Shown piece after piece: positions 1 through 5,270 of a stretch of 5,270 bases of DNA. The notes below the pieces were generated by a model. It was given only the letters and a program-made list of their open reading frames with translations, ran no database searches and was not told where the DNA came from. The position numbers and the translations under genes are program-made. Numbering within the stretch: position 1 is the stretch's first letter; every line of letters starts with the position of its first letter. Source of the stretch: Chloroflexota bacterium (GTDB taxonomy: Bacteria; Chloroflexota; Dehalococcoidia; UBA3495); NCBI GenBank assembly GCA_002716645.1, contig PBBR01000006.1:1-5270 (forward strand). The letters are read 5' to 3'.

Positions 1-75
1 TTTTAGATCACGGAATGTTCTGGGGTCCAATAAACTATAGCGCCAGCACGCTATTAAACCTAAGCCCATTACCAT
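1..75 (-). CDS. possible N-terminus of an unidentified protein, cut by the window edge
   Basis: Seen: from an ATG at 75 the minus strand stays open for 25 codons to the window edge. The peptide begins MVMGLGLIACWRYSLLDPR, a hydrophobic start followed by a polar, charged stretch, which reads like plausible protein. A second in-frame ATG lies two codons later. The frame is also open upstream of the ATG as far as the tRNA 3' end, so the start is not fixed by a stop codon. No convincing Shine-Dalgarno sequence precedes either ATG, and the start lies only about 20 bases after the tRNA. I do not recognise the family. The same bases contain a 6-bp hairpin that could instead be the tRNA terminator. 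The length is too short to decide, and confidence is low. Confidence 0.25.
   Translation of the reverse strand, partial: MVMGLGLIACWRYSLLDPRTFRDLK
27..54 (-). terminator. weak hairpin, possible tRNA-Gly terminator
   Basis: On the minus strand ATAGCG (54-49) and CGCTAT (42-37) form a perfect 6-bp stem around a 6-base loop. It is followed by AGTTTATTGG, an imperfect U-tract. The hairpin starts about 40 bases after the tRNA 3' end, a reasonable place for a terminator. The U-tract is poor and the stem short, and the region overlaps a possible coding start, so this is tentative. Confidence 0.25.
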
Positions 76-95
76 TAAAGGATCAGCAAATTGGG

Positions 96-169
96 TGGAG
101 CGGGCGATGGGAATCGAACCCACGTGGCTAGCTTGGAAGGCTAGAGCACTACCACTGTGCTACACCCGC
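96..169 (-). tRNA. tRNA-Gly (anticodon UCC), CCA encoded
   Basis: The minus strand folds into a complete cloverleaf of 74 bases including the 3' CCA. The 7-bp acceptor stem is GCGGGTG with CGCCCGC (one U-G pair). The D stem is GCAC/GTGC around a 7-base loop containing the GG pair. The anticodon stem is CTAGC/GCTAG with loop CTTCCAA, giving anticodon UCC at 137-135, which reads GGA and, by wobble, GGG. The variable loop has 4 bases. The T stem is GTGGG/CCCAT around TTCGATT. The discriminator base is U73, as in bacterial glycine tRNAs, and CCA is in the DNA. It lies downstream of the cupin gene on the same strand, with its own promoter just upstream. Confidence 0.97.
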
Positions 170-186
170 TTGATGGCAACTGGACT

Positions 187-215
187 ATTATAAATCTCGG
201 CAAGATGCTTAACAA
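187..215 (-). promoter_or_regulatory. sigma70-type promoter of tRNA-Gly
   Basis: On the minus strand a perfect TATAAT -10 box (192-187) is preceded at exactly 17 bases by TTGTTA (215-210), which matches four of six bases of the -35 consensus. Transcription would begin near 180, about 11 bases before the mature tRNA 5' end at 169, leaving a short leader for RNase P to remove. The promoter sits wholly in the 70-base gap after the cupin stop codon. No terminator is visible between the cupin gene and this promoter, so read-through from the arg operon into the tRNA is also possible. Confidence 0.75.
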
Positions 216-239
216 GCTGGTAAATTGAATATTATGGTA

Positions 240-626
240 TTAGGACTGTTTAGCGGTATATTCCTCAACTATTTCAACAGGGGTGTTTCTAGCAACTATT
301 AGTTCCATGACCTCGTTACTATCGTTTACCGGTTGATGCACGCCATCCTGAGGTACATATATAAAATCTCCCGGTCCAATGGGTAGTTCATTGTCTAGGT
401 TTTCGCCAATTATGAACCGTCCGTGACCTTTCATAACGTATATCGCGGATTCACAATTGACATGATAATGGGGACTAGAAGCGCAGCCAGGCGGTATTGT
501 CGCTATGGCTAGGTGAATGCCGGTAGCCCCTGCTAACGCTTGTGACACGCCGGCGAGACGGGTCATTGCTCCTGAGCAGATTTCCGTTTCTAACGAATCT
601 GGGTGAATAACTTGGCATTCGGGCAT
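240..626 (-). CDS. small single-domain cupin protein
   Basis: This is a 128-residue protein made of one cupin beta-barrel, with no signal peptide or membrane segment, so probably cytosolic. Motif 1 is seen at residues 47-67: G47, H53, H55, E59 and G67. Motif 2 is at 86-101: G86, D87, P92, G95, H97 and N101. The metal ligands expected for the fold, two His plus Glu in motif 1 and His in motif 2 (H53, H55, E59, H97), are all present, so metal binding is likely. The family covers enzymes (isomerases, dioxygenases, decarboxylases) and small-molecule sensors, and the sequence does not say which. The ATG start is supported by GGAG seven bases upstream. The gene begins 18 bases after the aminotransferase stop codon, so the two are probably translated from one transcript. 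Its function is unknown and its presence in an arginine operon is unexplained. Confidence 0.88.
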   Translation of the reverse strand: MPECQVIHPDSLETEICSGAMTRLAGVSQALAGATGIHLAIATIPPGCASSPHYHVNCESAIYVMKGHGRFIIGENLDNELPIGPGDFIYVPQDGVHQPVNDSNEVMELIVARNTPVEIVEEYTAKQS

Positions 627-644
627 TATCCAGCTCCCATTGAA

Positions 645-1811
645 TTACAAAGATTGTACGAACTTAGAAATATTTTCAAGGGCTATCTGTATGTTTTCTT
701 GAGAGTTCGCGTAAGATAATCGAACGTATCCTTCACCATATTCTCCGAATGCTGAGCCGGATAAGAGAGCTACTCCTGCTTCGCTTAACGCCCGTTCTTC
801 GAAGTCGTGGCTACTAAGACCAGTTTCTGATATGGATGGGAATGCGTAAAACGCTCCTTCAGGTTCGGGGCACCTGATACCTGGTATAGAACGGAGGCCA
901 TCGGTGATTAGTCTGCGCCTTTGTGAGAATTCATTAGCCATTGCATTTACATCATCCTGAGGTCCATCTAAAGCTGCTATGGCTGCCATCTGGCTAAAAG
1001 ATGCAGCGCACGAGACGCTATTTACAGCTAATCGTGTAATATGTGGGACTAATTCTTCCGGGCATATACCATATCCAAGACGCCATCCAGTCATAGCGTA
1101 GCTTTTAGAAAAGCCGTCCAATATGATAGTTCGTTCGGCCATACCGGGAAATCCGGCTATGGTGTGGTGTTCACCCGTATACAGAATGTCCTTGTAAATC
1201 TCATCGGCCATGACATAAATATCAGGACGGGTTTCAATAATTTTAGCTATTTCTTGTAGCTCTTCATTTGTTAGAGCCGACCCGCAGGGATTTTCAGGCG
1301 AATTAAGAATTATCAGCTTTGTTTTGTCAGTAATTTTATTTGCGAAATCTGCCAAATCCGGATGATAGCTCTTTTCCTCTAATAATTGCATCGGAACCGG
1401 GGTAGCTCCAGAAAACCGGATCATAGATTCGTAGATTGGAAATCCTGGATTGGGGTAAATAACTTCTACACCTGGCTCAGCTAGAGCGAGAATCACGTAA
1501 AACATTATGGGTTTAGCGCCAGGTGTAACCACGACATGGGACGGGTCCGTATCAATGCCCCTCACCTCTCGGCTGTTCCTTGCGATTGCTTCACGGAGTT
1601 CTGGCAGGCCGGGTGTAGGTCCGTAATGAGTGTATCCATCCTTGAGAGCCTGTATGCCTGCTTGGACTATATGTTCAGGGGTGTCAAAATCAGGTTCCCC
1701 TATCTCAAGGTGGATGATTTGTTTTCCCTGTGCTTCGAGGGCTCTGGCCTTGGCGAGAACCTCAAAGGCGGTCTCTGTTCCAAGATTCATCATTCTGCTA
1801 GCGATTGTCAT
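645..1811 (-). CDS. PLP-dependent aminotransferase, class I/II (aspartate aminotransferase-like)
   Basis: This 388-residue fold-type I aminotransferase is of full family length. The N-terminal part has the substrate-side segment LEIGEPDFDTP (35-45) and YGPTPGLPELREAIA (63-77). PLP-site residues seen are N174 in SPENPCG, D203 and Y206 in ADEIY, the Schiff-base lysine K236 in DGFSKSYAMTGWRLGY, and R244. The C-terminal R364 in YVRLSYA matches the arginine that binds the substrate alpha-carboxylate. Known of the family: it moves an amino group between amino acids and 2-oxo acids, commonly aspartate/oxaloacetate with glutamate/2-oxoglutarate. Related members prefer alanine, aromatic or other substrates, so specificity is open. 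NPCG replaces the more usual NPTG. The ATG is preceded by GAGG five bases upstream. The gene starts 38 bases after argG and is followed 18 bases later by the cupin gene. Inference: it could supply aspartate for ArgG. Confidence 0.93.
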   Translation of the reverse strand: MTIASRMMNLGTETAFEVLAKARALEAQGKQIIHLEIGEPDFDTPEHIVQAGIQALKDGYTHYGPTPGLPELREAIARNSREVRGIDTDPSHVVVTPGAKPIMFYVILALAEPGVEVIYPNPGFPIYESMIRFSGATPVPMQLLEEKSYHPDLADFANKITDKTKLIILNSPENPCGSALTNEELQEIAKIIETRPDIYVMADEIYKDILYTGEHHTIAGFPGMAERTIILDGFSKSYAMTGWRLGYGICPEELVPHITRLAVNSVSCAASFSQMAAIAALDGPQDDVNAMANEFSQRRRLITDGLRSIPGIRCPEPEGAFYAFPSISETGLSSHDFEERALSEAGVALLSGSAFGEYGEGYVRLSYANSQENIQIALENISKFVQSL

Positions 1812-1849
1812 TTGATCCTCTAATAATCCTTAGGCTGATATTATTATTT

Positions 1850-3040
1850 CTAGAGTTTTTGTATTTGGTTCTGCGTTTTTACCGGCAATCCATAAATGGA
1901 TATGAAGCCTTCTGCTGATGAATGATCGAATTCATCACTGCGATCGTAAGTGGCGAGTTGGTGCTGGTATAGGGCATCAGGCGCCTTTCTACCAACTACT
2001 GTGCAGGTCCCTTTGTGTAATCTGACTTTAACCTCTCCTGTAACATATCTCTGCGTGCTCTTTATGTAAGCATCGAGATCTTGCCGGTGTGCTGTGAACC
2101 AGAGGCCGTTATACACGATATCGGCGTACTCTTGGGAAATTTTAGATTTAGTTCTTGCCTGATCTTTGCTCAACGTTAAGTTTTCTAATGATTTATGCGC
2201 TGCGTGCAAAACTATTGCCGCGGGCGATTCATAAATTTCTCGGGATTTGATGCCAACTAATCTATTTTCAACGTGATCAATGCGCCCCACACCATGTGTG
2301 CCTGCGAGAGCATTCAGGTGGTTTATTAATGAAATTCCATCCATGCCTTCCCCGTTTATGGCGGTTGGCAATCCCTTGTCGAAATGTATCTCTATGTAAA
2401 CGGGATCGTCGGGTGTGTTAGTAACCGGCTGGGTCCATTCGTACGCTTCTTCAGGTGGTTCTAACCAAGGATCCTCGAGCTCACCTGCTTCCGCGCTTCT
2501 ACCCCACAAATTTTCATCAACTGAAAATCGGCTGTTACTTGCGCTAATGGGTAGGTTTCTTGCTTGGGCGTAATCTAATTCGTCATCTCTACTCATTCCC
2601 CAATCTCTGATGGGGGCAATGACTTTGATCCCGGGTTCCACTGCTGCGATACCTACTTCTATACGGACCTGATCGTTTCCTTTGCCGGTGCAACCATGTG
2701 CTACGGCATAGGCACCTTCAGAGACAGCGACTTCCGCTAGGCATCGTGCTATTAATGGCCGCCCGAGCGCGGTAGCTAGAGGATAGATATCTTCATATAT
2801 GGCTCCAGCTTGCAAGGCAGGGAACAAGAATTCTTGAACTAGAGTGTCCTTGGCATCGATGGTTATGGCTTTTGCAGCTCCTACTTCGATTGCCCGTGCC
2901 TTTATGGATTCTAAATCGACCATTCCCAAGTCTATTGTGACGGTAATAATATCCGCGTCGTATTTTTCAATTAACCACGGTACAGCTACGGAGGTGTCTA
3001 AACCACCACTGTATGCGAGTACGATTTTCTGTTTAGCCAT
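1850..3040 (-). CDS. argG: argininosuccinate synthase
   Basis: The enzyme joins citrulline and aspartate using ATP, giving argininosuccinate, AMP and pyrophosphate. This is the penultimate step of arginine synthesis, in the cytosol. The protein has 396 residues, about the normal family length. The N-terminal ATP-pyrophosphatase domain shows the PP-loop YSGGLDTS at 10-17, followed by YPLATALGRPLIA near 86-98 and the HGCTGKGNDQVR motif at 115-126, which is diagnostic of the family. The synthase domain follows, with DENLWGRS and LEDP in the middle and GRIDHVENRLVGIKSREIYE farther on. All the motifs I looked for are intact. The ATG fits the usual N-terminus. GAGGAG (3058-3053) lies 12 bases upstream, a longer spacing than at the other genes here, so initiation may be weaker. 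The gene starts 41 bases after argD ends. argH is not next to it. Confidence 0.98.
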   Translation of the reverse strand: MAKQKIVLAYSGGLDTSVAVPWLIEKYDADIITVTIDLGMVDLESIKARAIEVGAAKAITIDAKDTLVQEFLFPALQAGAIYEDIYPLATALGRPLIARCLAEVAVSEGAYAVAHGCTGKGNDQVRIEVGIAAVEPGIKVIAPIRDWGMSRDDELDYAQARNLPISASNSRFSVDENLWGRSAEAGELEDPWLEPPEEAYEWTQPVTNTPDDPVYIEIHFDKGLPTAINGEGMDGISLINHLNALAGTHGVGRIDHVENRLVGIKSREIYESPAAIVLHAAHKSLENLTLSKDQARTKSKISQEYADIVYNGLWFTAHRQDLDAYIKSTQRYVTGEVKVRLHKGTCTVVGRKAPDALYQHQLATYDRSDEFDHSSAEGFISIYGLPVKTQNQIQKL

Positions 3041-3081
3041 TAAATGCCAATACTCCTCTGGCCTAAATCTTTCTAAATAGT

Positions 3082-4272
3082 TTAAATTTGCGCTAAGGCT
3101 CCTGATAGCCGTTCCATTGCTTCGTCTATTTCGCTAGGAGTTACGTTGAGTGGCGGCATGAAGCGTACCGCATTAGGTCGGACACCGTTTAGTAATATCC
3201 CTGCCGCATTAGCGTTGGTTAAGACTTGTGCTGAGATGTCGCTATCAAATTCAAGGGCTGCCAATAGGCCTTTACAGCGAATATCGCTAATGAATGAAAA
3301 TTGAGCCCTAAGTTTCTGCAGCCCTTCAAGTAGATGACTTTCCATTCTCTTTACATATGCTGGAATGTCATTGTCTATCAAGAATTTTGTGCCTGCAAAT
3401 GCTGTGGCTGTGGTTAGGGCATTACCTCCAAAAGTTGAGCCATGATCACCTGGCACTAGAGCCATAGCAGATTCTTTGGATAAGAAAGCTCCGATTGGTA
3501 CTCCGTATCCTAATCCTTTAGCCAGTGTCATCACATCAGGTTCTACGTTGTATTCTTGGTACCCAAATAAGCTGCCTAACCGACCCATTCCAGTTTGTAC
3601 TTCATCTAGTATCAACAGTAAGTTATTCTTATCACACCACTCTCTGACTCTCACTAGATAGTCATCGTCAGGTATAACTACACCGCCTTCACCTTGTACA
3701 GGTTCTAGCATGATTGCGGCGGTTTTGTCTGTGGTAGCGTTCATTATGGCTTCCACGTCATTAAAATCTACGTGTATATAACCAGGTTGCAAGGGTTGAA
3801 AAGCTTCTTGGTAATGTGGTTGTCCTGTGGCTGCCACTGCGGTCATCGTTCTACCATGGAAAGAGTTAAGGGCGGTAATAATCTCATATGCCCCGTCGCG
3901 ATTTTCCTTACCATATTTTCGGGCCAGCTTTAGGGCCCCTTCATTTGCTTCAGCTCCGCTGTTACCGAAGAAAACTCTGTCCATACAGCTGTTTTCAATA
4001 AGTAGTTCTGCGAGTTGTATCTGCGGTATTGTGTAGTACTGGTTAGACGTTTGTAATAAGGTGCCAGCTTGTTCCACGATAGCATTGGTTATGGCAGGAT
4101 GAGAATGGCCTAAGTTATCAACAGCCCAGCCTGCTACAAAATCCAGATATTCTTTCCCGTCAGCATCCCACACGCGTGTCCCTTCCCCTTTTACTATAAC
4201 AACGGGTTGCCTCCGGACGGTTTGAGCGTAATATTTCTGTTCTTTAGCGATCCAGTCGGCACTGCTGGCCAT
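3082..4272 (-). CDS. argD: acetylornithine aminotransferase
   Basis: This class III PLP aminotransferase makes N-acetylornithine from N-acetylglutamate semialdehyde and glutamate, the fourth step of arginine synthesis. It has 396 residues from the ATG at 4272. Seen: the PLP phosphate-binding segment FFGNSGAEANEGALKLARK (101-119), SFHGRT (137-142), EPVQGEGG (190-197), D223 in LDEVQTGMGRLG for the pyridine nitrogen, and Schiff-base K252 in LAKGLGYGVPIG. The C-terminal part carries VRFMPPLNVT. An in-frame GTG lies 7 codons upstream at 4293, but GGAGGG (4285-4280) is inside that extension, 7 bases before the ATG, so the ATG is the better start. Members may also accept succinyldiaminopimelate or, in some lineages, LysW-linked lysine intermediates. 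argB and argG nearby favour the arginine role. The gap to argB is 54 bases. Confidence 0.96.
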   Translation of the reverse strand: MASSADWIAKEQKYYAQTVRRQPVVIVKGEGTRVWDADGKEYLDFVAGWAVDNLGHSHPAITNAIVEQAGTLLQTSNQYYTIPQIQLAELLIENSCMDRVFFGNSGAEANEGALKLARKYGKENRDGAYEIITALNSFHGRTMTAVAATGQPHYQEAFQPLQPGYIHVDFNDVEAIMNATTDKTAAIMLEPVQGEGGVVIPDDDYLVRVREWCDKNNLLLILDEVQTGMGRLGSLFGYQEYNVEPDVMTLAKGLGYGVPIGAFLSKESAMALVPGDHGSTFGGNALTTATAFAGTKFLIDNDIPAYVKRMESHLLEGLQKLRAQFSFISDIRCKGLLAALEFDSDISAQVLTNANAAGILLNGVRPNAVRFMPPLNVTPSEIDEAMERLSGALAQI

Positions 4273-4279
4273 ATTAGTT

Positions 4280-4285
4280 CCCTCC
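4280..4285 (-). promoter_or_regulatory. argD ribosome binding site that decides the start
   Basis: GGAGGG on the minus strand stands 7 bases before the ATG at 4272. It lies inside the 7-codon extension that a GTG start at 4293 would add, which argues against that longer start. Confidence 0.8.
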
Positions 4286-4326
4286 AATGTCACTATTTAA
4301 TTGATGGGTTATAAATGGTACGTGAG

Positions 4327-5118
4327 TCAGTAAGTTTTAACTATCCGTGTCCCATCGGATTGTCCATTCACACAGTTTAGCAAGGCCTCTGGCTGGCGAC
4401 CATCTATAATTTCTGCGTAGTTAGAAGTTTCAATTGCTCGGATGCAAGCGTCTAATTTAGGTATCATTCCGCCGCTTATTACTTCTGAGTTCAGGAGTAT
4501 GTTGGCGCGTCTCTGGTCTAAATTTTGGAGCACACGACCGTTACTGTCCATTATTCCCTGTACATCTGTCAAGAATATCAAGCGGTTGGCTCCTAACGCC
4601 CGCGCTATTTCACCTGCTACAGTATCACCGTTAATATTTAGTGGTTTACCACTATGTTCAGTTTTGTCGAGTCTGTGCATAGCCACTGGGGCGATCATTG
4701 GAATGTAGCCTGCTTGCAACATATTAATAATAGGAGTCGTGTCGACATTTGTCACCTCTCCTACAAAGCCCAGCTCGGGTTTTGCTATATACGCTTCCAC
4801 CAGCCTGCCATCCGTACCGCTTAGCCCAATAGTCTTGCCGCCCAATTCTTGGAGCGAGCAGACCAATTCTTTGTTAACCAATCCGGTTAATACTGCTACC
4901 ACAATGTCCAGGCTTGGAGCGTCGGTTACTCTTAGCCCATTTACGAAATGAGGGGCTATTCCCTGGCGTTGCATCCACTCGGAGATAACGTTTCCGCCTC
5001 CATGTATCACAACTACATTCATTCCCTGTTGTTGCAATGTGACCAGATCTTTAAGGCTGGTATCGTGGCTGCCTAGGGTACTGCCCCCGATCTTTACCAC
5101 TATCGGTGGGCTTAGCAC
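4327..5118 (-). CDS. argB: acetylglutamate kinase
   Basis: The enzyme transfers the ATP gamma-phosphate to N-acetyl-L-glutamate, the second step of arginine synthesis. It has 263 residues and the amino-acid kinase fold. Seen: VVKIGGS at 7-13 with K9, the glycine-rich HGGGN at 39-43, NGLRVTD at 60-66 with R63 for substrate binding, NINGDTVAGEIA at 161-172 with N161 and D165, and GGMIPKL at about 216-222 with K221. These match the catalytic and binding positions known from the E. coli enzyme. Only six residues precede the first strand, so the N-terminal helix typical of arginine-inhibited hexameric forms is absent, and it is probably arginine-insensitive (inference). The start is GTG at 5118, chosen because AGGAGG lies five bases upstream. 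It is the first gene of the visible operon. argC and argJ are not in the window and may be elsewhere. Confidence 0.97.
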   Translation of the reverse strand: MLSPPIVVKIGGSTLGSHDTSLKDLVTLQQQGMNVVVIHGGGNVISEWMQRQGIAPHFVNGLRVTDAPSLDIVVAVLTGLVNKELVCSLQELGGKTIGLSGTDGRLVEAYIAKPELGFVGEVTNVDTTPIINMLQAGYIPMIAPVAMHRLDKTEHSGKPLNINGDTVAGEIARALGANRLIFLTDVQGIMDSNGRVLQNLDQRRANILLNSEVISGGMIPKLDACIRAIETSNYAEIIDGRQPEALLNCVNGQSDGTRIVKTY

Positions 5119-5123
5119 TTTCT

Positions 5124-5129
5124 CCTCCT
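5124..5129 (-). promoter_or_regulatory. argB ribosome binding site
   Basis: AGGAGG on the minus strand, within AGGAGGAGAAAGTG, is five bases before the GTG codon at 5118. It is a near-perfect Shine-Dalgarno sequence and is the reason the GTG is taken as the argB start. Confidence 0.85.
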
Positions 5130-5172
5130 ATGCTTAATCATTAGGTGATTCAACAGCAACACTCTAAGAATT

Positions 5173-5178
5173 ACTATA
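5173..5178 (-). promoter_or_regulatory. weak candidate -10 box upstream of argB
   Basis: TATAGT on the minus strand matches five of six bases of the -10 consensus and would give a leader of roughly 50 bases before argB. The bases 16 to 18 upstream (around GATTCT) are a poor -35 box, so an activator would be needed if this is the promoter. The rest of 5119-5270 shows no open frame that I would call a gene. The true promoter may lie beyond the window. Confidence 0.2.
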
Positions 5179-5220
5179 TTGGGCGGGAGTCCCGAAGAAT
5201 CTTGTTATTGCCGTAACTGC

Positions 5221-5239
5221 ACACTATTCTAAGTAGTGT
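5221..5239. repeat. inverted repeat upstream of argB, possible operator
   Basis: ACACTA (5221-5226) and TAGTGT (5234-5239) are perfect 6-bp inverted arms around the 7-base spacer TTCTAAG. The dyad is about 100 bases upstream of the argB start and about 45 bases upstream of the weak -10 candidate. It could bind a dimeric regulator, or it could be the stem of an upstream gene's terminator, although no U-run follows on either strand. It does not match the ArgR box consensus. Confidence 0.3.
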
Positions 5240-5270
5240 ACGCACTGTTTATGATGACGTATTCTTGTGT

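Noticed and set aside
1536..1823. Plus-strand open frames opposite the aminotransferase, argG, argD and argB genes
   Set aside because: They lie antisense to genes with intact family motifs, are short, have low-complexity Ser/Pro/Leu-rich products and lack recognisable domains.
4273..4293. GTG start at 4293 giving an argD product seven residues longer
   Set aside because: The only good Shine-Dalgarno sequence lies inside this extension at the right distance for the ATG at 4272, and MASSADW is the more natural N-terminus.
240..5118. An undescribed defence, mobile or secretion system
   Set aside because: Five protein genes are intact metabolic or cupin genes. There are no CRISPR repeats, transposase, integrase, toxin-antitoxin or phage motifs, and no long direct repeats.
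5136..5155. ArgR (ARG box) operator upstream of argB
   Set aside because: A single TGAAT half-site is present on the minus strand, but the partner half four bases on reads TAATG instead of ATTCA.
5119..5270. T-box or other riboswitch in the argB leader
   Set aside because: No T-box sequence, no large conserved stem set and no terminator hairpin with a U-run were seen in the 152 bases available.
5251..5270. Start of a divergent plus-strand gene (ATGATGACG)
   Set aside because: Only six codons are visible before the edge and no ribosome binding site precedes them.

Overview
The window carries one bacterial gene set, read entirely on the minus strand. It contains a block of arginine-biosynthesis genes, two genes of uncertain role and a tRNA gene. 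In transcription order (right to left) the layout is argB (acetylglutamate kinase), argD (acetylornithine aminotransferase), argG (argininosuccinate synthase), a class I/II PLP-dependent aminotransferase of the aspartate-aminotransferase type, a small single-domain cupin, and tRNA-Gly(UCC). Gaps between the five protein genes are about 18 to 54 bases. Each gene has a purine-rich Shine-Dalgarno sequence, and no hairpin with a U-run was seen between them, so they are probably co-transcribed as one operon.

How the genes work together: ArgB phosphorylates N-acetylglutamate. After reduction by ArgC (not in the window), ArgD transaminates the semialdehyde to N-acetylornithine. After deacetylation and carbamoylation (argJ or argE, and argF, not in the window), ArgG joins citrulline to aspartate. 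argH, which often follows argG, is not here. An aspartate-type aminotransferase and a cupin occupy that place. The aminotransferase could supply or recycle aspartate or glutamate, but that is inference from position.

The right edge (5119-5270) is the leader of the argB operon. It holds a strong ribosome binding site, a weak -10-like element and two short dyads, with no convincing gene. The left edge (1-95) follows the tRNA. It holds either the start of another minus-strand gene or a weak terminator-like hairpin, and these two readings compete. The tRNA has its own good sigma70-type promoter in the gap after the cupin gene.

Organism: a bacterium, judging from Shine-Dalgarno sites, a GTG start, a sigma70-like promoter, and a tRNA-Gly with discriminator U73 and encoded CCA. 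Base composition is moderate and slightly AT-leaning, and the genes are tightly packed. The protein style is loosely reminiscent of uncultured Chloroflexota or similar environmental lineages, but this is an impression and not something the sequence proves. The window looks like ordinary core metabolism, and I found no convincing undescribed system.
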